DNA of 7,416 nucleotides, taken from Chitinophaga pinensis. GTDB lineage: Bacteria > Bacteroidota > Bacteroidia > Chitinophagales > Chitinophagaceae. Each line of letters starts with the position of its first letter. The stretch's first letter is position 1. The DNA lies in the NCBI GenBank assembly GCA_945866165.1, contig CAMBGO010000112.1, forward strand, positions 1-7,416, in the 5' to 3' direction. Made by a program: the position numbers and the translations under genes. The notes below the pieces were generated by a model. The model saw only the letters and a list, made by a program, of their open reading frames with translations. It was not told the origin of the DNA and did not search any database. Positions 1 through 5,422 of this stretch are shown here, in pieces.

Positions 1-1
1 A

Positions 2-106
2 TCAATGCCCCGCACAATGCTTCGCTATGCCATAGAAAGAATGGATATAAAAAAAAGAAGCGTCTTGATGCATATGAAGCCTAGCAGTAAAACTTCCATA
101 AAATGA
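2..106 (+). CDS. C-terminal end of a putative AlkD-like DNA alkylation repair protein (5' partial)
   Basis: An open frame enters from the left edge and stops at TGA 104-106, leaving 34 visible residues. They begin SMPRTMLRYAIERMD and end in a basic, low-complexity tail (KPSSKTSIK). From memory, the PRTMLRYAIE stretch resembles the last helix of the AlkD-like HEAT-repeat DNA alkylation repair family (PF08713), where a PRT-LRYAIEK signature closes the protein. These enzymes excise alkylated bases such as 3-methyladenine and 7-methylguanine. The catalytic part is outside the window, so activity cannot be judged. The gene runs tail to tail with the tRNA gene to its right. The family call rests on one short motif. 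The reading frame itself is better supported than the name, because the other frames here give low-complexity or interrupted peptides. Confidence 0.6.
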   Translation, partial: SMPRTMLRYAIERMDIKKRSVLMHMKPSSKTSIK

Positions 107-128
107 AACATCCCCGTTGCCAGGGATG
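99..128 (-). terminator. Possible terminator of the tRNA-Cys transcript
   Basis: Read on the minus strand, CATCCC (128-123) can pair with GGGATG (114-109) across an 8-base loop. The T-rich stretch TTTCATTTTA (108-99) follows directly. The hairpin lies about 32 bases beyond the tRNA 3' end, and its T-rich tail overlaps the last codons of the alkylation-repair gene. Six base pairs and an interrupted T tract make a weak intrinsic terminator. On the plus strand no T tract follows the stem, so it is a poor terminator for the upstream gene. Confidence 0.35.
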
Positions 129-159
129 ATCACTTCAATTGTTTACTCAAGAATAATTC

Positions 160-230
160 GTGTCACGGACGGGTTCGAACCGCCGTTGAAGGTTTTGCGG
201 ACCTCTGCCTTCCCACTCGGCCACGTGACT
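160..230 (-). tRNA. tRNA-Cys (anticodon GCA), atypical
   Basis: The minus strand folds as a cloverleaf of 70 bases plus a discriminator. The acceptor arm is AGTCACG with CGTGACA, six pairs plus an A1-A72 mismatch. The D-arm is GCC-GAGTGGGAA-GGC. The anticodon arm is GAGGT-CCGCAAA-ACCTT, with GCA at 198-196. A four-base variable loop (CAAC) follows, then the T-arm GGCGG-TTCGAAC-CCGTC with one G-T pair. The anticodon and the body (GGCCGAGTGG, GGCAGAGGT, GCAAAACCT) match my recollection of Bacteroidota tRNA-Cys genes. CCA is not encoded, which is common in this phylum. Three bases are odd: position 33 is C instead of the near-universal U, the discriminator at 160 is C instead of the U73 expected for cysteinyl-tRNA synthetase, and pair 1-72 is A-A. 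It may be a working lineage variant or a decaying copy. A good promoter lies just upstream. Confidence 0.82.
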
Positions 231-237
231 GTGTTTT

Positions 238-258
238 AGTCTACCAAAATTATAGACT
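238..258. repeat. Inverted repeat bracketing the tRNA promoter -7 box
   Basis: AGTCTA (238-243) and TAGACT (253-258) are perfect inverted copies separated by nine bases. The spacer holds the whole -7 element of the tRNA promoter (245-252). The symmetry could be an operator half-site pair or a coincidence. A six-base dyad at some spacing is not rare in a region this size. Confidence 0.35.
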
Positions 259-276
259 TTTGTTATACCCGCAAAA
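245..276 (-). promoter_or_regulatory. Bacteroidota-type promoter for the tRNA-Cys gene
   Basis: On the minus strand, TTTTG (276-272) is followed after 19 bases by TAATTTTG (252-245). This is a full match to the TAnnTTTG -7 element of the Bacteroidota primary sigma factor, with the expected spacing to a TTTG -33 element. Transcription would begin a few bases before the mature tRNA 5' end at 230, leaving a short leader for RNase P to remove. Confidence 0.7.
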
Positions 277-285
277 TAAACTTTT

Positions 286-317
286 AATTTTATCGACCCC
301 TACCATGACGATAAATT
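286..317. repeat. AT-rich inverted repeat between the tRNA and ppk promoters
   Basis: TTTATCG (289-295) and CGATAAA (309-315) are perfect inverted copies with a 13-base spacer. Allowing one unpaired T in the left arm extends the match to AATTTATCG/CGATAAATT (286-295 and 309-317). The dyad lies about 10 bases upstream of the tRNA -33 box and about 50 bases upstream of the ppk -33 box. It could therefore be a regulator site acting on either gene. The site matches no operator that I recognise. Confidence 0.4.
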
Positions 318-366
318 GAACCTAGTATTAAGAAATTGTAAAGATTTATCCAAAAACAATAGTTAA

Positions 367-398
367 TTGATTGGAAGAAATTGGTTTCCATAACTTTG
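367..398 (+). promoter_or_regulatory. Probable promoter of the ppk1-ppx operon
   Basis: TAACTTTG at 391-398 is a full match to the Bacteroidota TAnnTTTG -7 element. TTG at 367-369 lies 21 bases upstream as the -33 element, and a second TTG at 371-373 would give a spacing of 17. The start of transcription would fall a few bases after 398, leaving a 5' leader of about 20-25 bases before the ATG at 426. This placement argues against translation starting at the in-frame TTG at 381, which would lie upstream of the transcript. Confidence 0.6.
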
Positions 399-425
399 CA
401 CCATCTTTTCACTACGAATCCCGTG

Positions 426-2522
426 ATGCACAAAAATTTACATATACAAAGAGATATTAGTTGGCTTAGCTTCAATGCACGCGTTTTACAGGAAGCTAAT
501 GACCCCACCGTTCCATTAAAAGAGCGAATAAGGTTCCTAGGAATATTCTCAAATAACCTAGACGAATTCTTTAGGGTACGTTTCGCAACGCTGAAAAGGA
601 TGGCCGAGGTGAATGGCAGCAGGAAAAAATTGAGGGCCTACATGGAAGAATCACCTAACCAGGTGCTCAATGAAATTACATTCGTTGTGCTAAAACAGCA
701 GAGTGAGTTTAACAGGATATGGGATTTACTCCAACTAGAGCTTAAAAAGAATAAAATATTTCTCAAAAACGAAAAACAGCTTTCAAGAGAACAAAAAACG
801 TTTGTGACTGATTTTTTTGAAAATGAAGTCCGCTCAAACATTATCCCATTAATGATTGAAAGCTTGCCTGAGCTTCCCTATTTACGCGATAAAAGTATTT
901 ACCTCGGTGTGGTGATGCAGAAAAAAAATTCAGCATACAAGCAAAAGTATGCGCTCATCGAAATTCCTTCAAAATCATTAGGGCGTTTTGTGGAATTACC
1001 AACAAACAAAAACGAAACACATATCATACTGCTAGAAGATATTATCCGTTTTAACCTGCCCTATATATTTTCGTACTTCGGATACGACAATTTCGAATCC
1101 CATATTTTCAAGGTTACTAAAGACGCGGAAATTGACCTTGACAGTGATGTGAGTACCTCTTTTGTTGAAAAAATGCAAAAGGGAATCAAAGGCAGAAGAA
1201 AAGGAAAACCAGTAAGGTTTGTATACGATAAGGAAATGAATGGAGGTTTGTTAAATTACCTAACAAAAAGATTGCACTTGGATAATAAAAGTAGTATCAT
1301 TCCGGGTGGCAGAATTCATAATTTCAGGCACTTTATGGATTTCCCGAATGTATTTGGCGCATCCAAAAAGAAACTACCTGCAGTGGTGCATCCTGCTTTG
1401 AAAAAAGCAATTAGGGTAACTGATGTGATAAACAAAAAAGATGTGCTTCTGCATTTCCCTTATCATTCCTTCAATGCCATTATAGATCTTCTGAGAGAAG
1501 CTGCCATTGATCCAGACGTAAGTTCAATCAGAATCACCGCATACCGTCTTGCATCTGAGTCTAAAATTATCAACGCTCTTATCAATGCTGCTAGAAATGG
1601 GAAGAAAGTTGAAGTGATGCTAGAACTAAAAGCACGCTTTGACGAAGAAGCAAACCTCGAATGGAAAAGCATTTTGGAAGAAGAAGGTGTGCGGGTGTTA
1701 TTAGGTATCCGAAACATCAAAGTGCATGCTAAAATTTGTGTTATCAAAAAACGTACTGGTAACAAAACCATTCAATATGGTTTTGTTAGTACTGGAAACC
1801 TAAACGAAAAGACCGCTAACTTTTATGGCGACCATTGCCTGCTTACCTCCAACAGAAATATCATGGCAGATATCAATAAGATATTCTTTTATCTTGAAAA
1901 TCCTGTGTTGCATTCAAACACACTTCAAGATTGCAAAACACTGTTGGTGAGCCCTATTAGCATGAGAAAAAAAATAAATGAGTTGATTGACAAGGAAATA
2001 AAAGAAGCCAAAAAAGGAAACAAGGCTTCCATCACACTCAAACTAAATTCACTAAGTGATATAAGTTTGATTGATAAGATATCAAGTGCGTCAGCCCAAG
2101 GCGTTGAAGTTAATCTTATTATAAGAGGAATCTATTCAACGAAAAAACAGCTGAAGAAAAATGAAAAAAAGATGATTGCCATCAGTATAGTTGATGAGTT
2201 CCTTGAACACGCCAGGGTGCTTTCTTTCCACAACAAGGGAGAGGCATTGGTGTATATATCTAGCGCTGACTTTATGGTTAGGAACCTCGACCACCGGATT
2301 GAAGTGGCTTGTCCCATATTTGACCTAGGTCTTAAAAAAGAATTATTGGATATATTGAATATTCAACTTCAAGACAATGTGAAAGCAAGAATTCTTGATA
2401 CAGAATTAAATAACAGATACGTACCTTCGCTAGGTAAACGTAAATCACGTTCACAGATTGAAACCTACAATTACCTCATAAAAAAGCAAGCAATACCTAT
2501 TCGTGAGATTAGCCGCCATTGA
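426..2522 (+). CDS. ppk1: Polyphosphate kinase 1
   Basis: This 698-residue protein is of normal PPK1 length. PPK1 reversibly transfers the ATP gamma-phosphate to inorganic polyphosphate, usually at the inner membrane. The N-terminal domain opens with the family signature (ISWLSFNARVLQEA, then FLGIFSNNLDEFFRVRF). The head domain covers roughly residues 105-310, and two phospholipase-D-like C-terminal domains follow. The autophosphorylated histidine is H434 in KVHAK (E. coli H435). The Mg/phosphate-binding arginines are R374 (AYRLA) and R404 (ARFDEEAN), and H595 in FLEHARV matches E. coli H592. The position of E. coli H454 holds F453 (YGFVSTGN). I chose the ATG at 426 because it directly precedes the conserved N-terminus and lies downstream of the promoter. 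The frame is open back to a TTG at 381. There is no Shine-Dalgarno sequence, as is usual in the phylum. The 3' end overlaps the phosphatase gene. Confidence 0.97.
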   Translation: MHKNLHIQRDISWLSFNARVLQEANDPTVPLKERIRFLGIFSNNLDEFFRVRFATLKRMAEVNGSRKKLRAYMEESPNQVLNEITFVVLKQQSEFNRIWDLLQLELKKNKIFLKNEKQLSREQKTFVTDFFENEVRSNIIPLMIESLPELPYLRDKSIYLGVVMQKKNSAYKQKYALIEIPSKSLGRFVELPTNKNETHIILLEDIIRFNLPYIFSYFGYDNFESHIFKVTKDAEIDLDSDVSTSFVEKMQKGIKGRRKGKPVRFVYDKEMNGGLLNYLTKRLHLDNKSSIIPGGRIHNFRHFMDFPNVFGASKKKLPAVVHPALKKAIRVTDVINKKDVLLHFPYHSFNAIIDLLREAAIDPDVSSIRITAYRLASESKIINALINAARNGKKVEVMLELKARFDEEANLEWKSILEEEGVRVLLGIRNIKVHAKICVIKKRTGNKTIQYGFVSTGNLNEKTANFYGDHCLLTSNRNIMADINKIFFYLENPVLHSNTLQDCKTLLVSPISMRKKINELIDKEIKEAKKGNKASITLKLNSLSDISLIDKISSASAQGVEVNLIIRGIYSTKKQLKKNEKKMIAISIVDEFLEHARVLSFHNKGEALVYISSADFMVRNLDHRIEVACPIFDLGLKKELLDILNIQLQDNVKARILDTELNNRYVPSLGKRKSRSQIETYNYLIKKQAIPIREISRH

Positions 2523-3384
2523 TATCGGAACAAACGCTTGCAGGCTGCTTATTACAGAGGTTACAGTAAACCAACAAAACAAGCCAGTATTCAATAAATT
2601 GAATCTTGTGAGGGTTCCATTAAGATTGGGTTTCGATGTATTTGAATCAGGTATAATATCAAAAGAAAAAAAAGGTATGATCCTTCAAACCATGAAGGCC
2701 TATTCACATCTGATGAATGCCTACAAGGTTGAAAAATGTATTGCCGTTGCAACAAGCGCTATGCGAGACGCAAAAAACAGAGAAGAGGTAGTCAGAAATA
2801 TTTTTCTTGAAACGGGAATCAGTATAAAAGTGATTAGTGGCGACTTTGAAGCTTCACTCATTTATGAAAGCCACATTGCTGAAAACCTAAATGAAAATAA
2901 CAACTATCTATACATTGATGTGGGAGGAGGAAGTACTGAACTTACATTCTTTGCAAACAATGAACTGGTGTTCAAACAATCATTCAATATTGGAACCATC
3001 AGATTATTGAAAGGATTGCCTAATGATAGTATTTGGGATGAATTGAAAGATACAATCAAAGAAAAAATCAAGGGACAAAAAAATATTGTTGCAATTGGAA
3101 CCGGTGGAAATATCAACAAAGTATTTTCAATGAGTAAGAAAAAAGAGGGTAAGCCTCTGGATATCGAATTATTGAAAGACTATTATAAAGAATTCTCATC
3201 CTGCACATTAGAGGAAAGAATTAGAATATACAACCTCAGAGAAGACAGGGCTGATGTGATTGTACCTGCCTTGCTAATTTACATACAGGTCATGAAATGG
3301 ACCGATATAAATGAAATACTTGTTCCAAAAATTGGATTGGTAGACGGCTTGATTCAACATCTCTATGCAGAGATGGCTGGTTAA
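2503..3384 (+). CDS. ppx: Ppx/GppA-family exopolyphosphatase (short form)
   Basis: This 293-residue protein of the ASKHA (actin/Hsp70-like) phosphatase superfamily probably releases orthophosphate from the ends of polyphosphate. The first phosphate-binding loop is at residues 5-16 (AIDIGTNACRLL). VATSAMRDA follows, then SGDFEA with the likely catalytic glutamate E116, the second loop DVGGGSTEL at 139-147, GTGGN at 199-203, and the conserved RADVIVPA near the C-terminus. It has only the Ppx/GppA core (PF02541). The C-terminal HD-like domain of the roughly 500-residue E. coli enzymes is absent. It starts with GTG, 20 bases inside the end of ppk1 and in another frame, so the two are probably co-transcribed and translationally coupled. 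A pppGpp 5'-phosphohydrolase (GppA) role cannot be excluded from sequence, but the pairing with ppk1 favours polyphosphate. Confidence 0.93.
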   Translation: MRLAAIDIGTNACRLLITEVTVNQQNKPVFNKLNLVRVPLRLGFDVFESGIISKEKKGMILQTMKAYSHLMNAYKVEKCIAVATSAMRDAKNREEVVRNIFLETGISIKVISGDFEASLIYESHIAENLNENNNYLYIDVGGGSTELTFFANNELVFKQSFNIGTIRLLKGLPNDSIWDELKDTIKEKIKGQKNIVAIGTGGNINKVFSMSKKKEGKPLDIELLKDYYKEFSSCTLEERIRIYNLREDRADVIVPALLIYIQVMKWTDINEILVPKIGLVDGLIQHLYAEMAG

Positions 3385-3472
3385 CTATTTATTCACATTT
3401 TTTTCTACATTTCTTAAAGCTAAGCTAACGCTGAGATAACAATTGCTTTATAATTTGGGTAAACCTAAATCA

Positions 3473-4339
3473 ATGAATAAAAGAAATATCGAGGTTTTAG
3501 TGTTAAGCGATATTCACCTTGGAACATACGGATGCCATGCCACAGAGCTAGTAAACTACCTCAGAAGCATTCAGCCTAAGGTGCTCATTTTAAACGGCGA
3601 CATTATAGATATTTGGCAATTTAGAAAGCATTATTTTCCTGCATCACATATGCAGGTGATCAAAGAAATTTTCAGTTTAATGTCCAAGGGAACCCAGGTA
3701 ATCTATATTACAGGCAACCATGATGAATCTATGAGAAGATACAGTGGTTTACATATGGGTAATTTACAATTGGCCGATAAATATGTGATGAACATTGATG
3801 GAAAAAAAACCTGGATCTTCCATGGTGACGTATTCGATGCAACAACAAAAGGCAGTGCAAAAATAATTGCGAAACTGGGTGGGCATGGGTATGACCTATT
3901 GATACTTGTTAACAGAGCAATCAATTGGCTATTACATTTGGTTGGTAGAGAGAAAATGAGCTTGAGTAAAAAAGTTAAAAATGGAGTTAAGAAAGCCGTT
4001 TCATGGATAGGTGATTTCGAACAAACCGCTGCTGAACTCGCAATAGAAAAAGACTATCAATATGTTGTTTGTGGTCATATTCATCAACCACAAATCCGTA
4101 CTGTTAAAACAGACAAGGGATCTGTAATATATATGAACAGCGGAGATTGGATTGAAAATTTAACCTCACTTGAATACAACAATGGTGAATGGGAGATTTA
4201 TCAGTACAATGAAAAAGAAATGGCTATCCCAAAGGCTGACATAAAAGTATTCAAAGAAGAGAATCGGATTCCAATATTAAATATCATTACGGACGAAGTG
4301 GCCGTTCTATTCAACTCATTATCTGCTATCCAAAGGTAA
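3473..4339 (+). CDS. LpxH-like calcineurin-type metallophosphoesterase (COG2908 type)
   Basis: This 288-residue protein carries all five metal-ligand blocks of the calcineurin-like phosphoesterase fold: D13 and H15 in SDIHLG, D43 in NGDIID, N82-H83-D84 in TGNHDE, H117 in FHGDVFD, and H202 and H204 in CGHIHQP. A two-metal hydrolase is therefore likely. The overall pattern is that of COG2908, often annotated UDP-2,3-diacylglucosamine diphosphatase. A stretch of about 80 residues between the HGD and GHIH blocks includes a hydrophobic/basic helical part (INWLLHLVG, then KKVKNGVKKAV), which could form a lipid-facing lid as in LpxH. The true substrate is unproven, and genomes of this phylum may carry a separate LpxH. 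I chose the ATG at 3473. The frame extends to a TTG at 3443, but the added residues look non-conserved. The next gene begins 3 bases after the stop, so the two are probably one transcript. Confidence 0.88.
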   Translation: MNKRNIEVLVLSDIHLGTYGCHATELVNYLRSIQPKVLILNGDIIDIWQFRKHYFPASHMQVIKEIFSLMSKGTQVIYITGNHDESMRRYSGLHMGNLQLADKYVMNIDGKKTWIFHGDVFDATTKGSAKIIAKLGGHGYDLLILVNRAINWLLHLVGREKMSLSKKVKNGVKKAVSWIGDFEQTAAELAIEKDYQYVVCGHIHQPQIRTVKTDKGSVIYMNSGDWIENLTSLEYNNGEWEIYQYNEKEMAIPKADIKVFKEENRIPILNIITDEVAVLFNSLSAIQR

Positions 4340-4342
4340 CTT

Positions 4343-5422
4343 ATGAAAATATTTTATGCCGTACAAGCCACAGGTAATGGCCACATAAGTCGGGCTGCAG
4401 AAATAATGCCTTTTCTTGAGAAATATGGTGATGTAGATGTTTTTTTAAGCGGAAGCAATCACTCCCTCAAAAATAAATTGCCAATTGCATATAGAAGCAA
4501 GGGACTAAGTCTTTTTTATAACTCAGACGGAGCTGTTGACTTATATAAAACAATCAGTTCAATTAAGTTCAGAAAAATTTGGAGCGAAGCCAAGTTCTTG
4601 CCAATTGAAAAATATGATTTGGTCATAAACGACTTTGAGTGTATTACATCACTCGCTTGCAAGATGAAAAAAATACCATCTGTTCACTTTGGACACCAAG
4701 CAAGTTTTCAAAGCGATAAAACGCCAAGACCAATTAAAAAGGAATTTTCTGGAGAATGGGTATTGAAAAATTATGCCAAAGGAAGTCAAACGATTGGACT
4801 TCATTTCAATTCCTATGATAAAGGAATTTATTCTCCAATTATCAAGTCAAAAATATTAGAATCCAATCCAAAAGATCTTGGGCACATAACAATTTATTTG
4901 AACCATTTCGCTGATGAAACCATCATCACTCAACTTCTTAAATTAAAGTCTCATAAGTTTGAATTGTTTTCAAACAAAATCGAAATGCCTTATACAATTG
5001 AAAATATAAAAGTGTTACCTATAAATAGTGAGATGTTCAATCAAAGTCTTATTAATTGTCATGGTATCATTACAGGTGCTGGATTTGAAACACCTGCAGA
5101 AGCATTATATCTTGGGAAAAAATTAATGGTCATTCCGCTAAAGGGGCAATATGAGCAAAAATGCAATGCTGCAGCTTTAGAAGAGTTCAATGTAATGGCA
5201 ATTGACACTGTTGATGCTAGCTTCGCAACCCTTTTTGAAAAATGGATTTCAGAAAACAATCAACCAAAATTTGAGTTAAAAAATAGTACAGCAGAAATAA
5301 TAGATCTTCTAATATCTCAAAGTTGTTCAATTAAAAAAATTGGAGGCGTTGAGCAAGAGGCAGATCCATTTTATTCATTGGAAGATGAAATGCCTTTTCT
5401 AAGTTTGAAAGAAGCGAATTGA
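4343..5422 (+). CDS. GT-B-fold glycosyltransferase (PF13528-like)
   Basis: This 359-residue protein probably transfers a sugar from a nucleotide donor to an unknown acceptor. The N-terminus has a beta strand followed by the glycine-rich loop ATGNGHISRA (residues 9-18), typical of MurG-like GT-B enzymes. VINDFE and SVHFGHQASFQ lie in the middle. The C-terminal donor-binding half has GAGFETPAEALYLGKK (245-260) followed by PLKGQYEQKCNA, the usual nucleotide-sugar signature of the family. There is no signal peptide or membrane span, so it is probably cytosolic or peripheral on the inner membrane. It follows the phosphoesterase after 3 bases. AAAGG (4332-4336) lies a plausible distance before the ATG, a rare Shine-Dalgarno-like site here. 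Co-transcription suggests envelope glycolipid synthesis, which is inference. Its 3' end overlaps the opposing receptor gene by 24 bases. Confidence 0.9.
   Translation: MKIFYAVQATGNGHISRAAEIMPFLEKYGDVDVFLSGSNHSLKNKLPIAYRSKGLSLFYNSDGAVDLYKTISSIKFRKIWSEAKFLPIEKYDLVINDFECITSLACKMKKIPSVHFGHQASFQSDKTPRPIKKEFSGEWVLKNYAKGSQTIGLHFNSYDKGIYSPIIKSKILESNPKDLGHITIYLNHFADETIITQLLKLKSHKFELFSNKIEMPYTIENIKVLPINSEMFNQSLINCHGIITGAGFETPAEALYLGKKLMVIPLKGQYEQKCNAAALEEFNVMAIDTVDASFATLFEKWISENNQPKFELKNSTAEIIDLLISQSCSIKKIGGVEQEADPFYSLEDEMPFLSLKEAN

Noticed and set aside
381..425. In-frame TTG start for ppk1, 15 residues upstream of the chosen ATG
   Set aside because: The stretch contains the -7 promoter box, and the extra residues do not resemble PPK1 N-termini.
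290..508. 72-codon minus-strand open frame over the ppk1 promoter and start
   Set aside because: Cysteine- and phenylalanine-rich peptide without a family resemblance. It crosses both the ppk1 promoter and its conserved N-terminal codons.
1463..1771. 102-codon open frame on the minus strand inside ppk1
   Set aside because: It lies opposite the most conserved part of ppk1 (H434 region). The peptide is serine/arginine-rich without a recognisable domain, as expected for an antisense shadow.
3449..3457. TATAATTTG as a promoter -7 box for the phosphoesterase gene
   Set aside because: It has one extra base relative to TAnnTTTG, and no TTG lies 19-21 bases upstream. A promoter in the 88-base gap is still possible but not supported.
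3385..3472. Terminator after ppx
   Set aside because: There is a run of seven T bases (3398-3404) but no stable hairpin ahead of it, so the operon may continue into the phosphoesterase gene.
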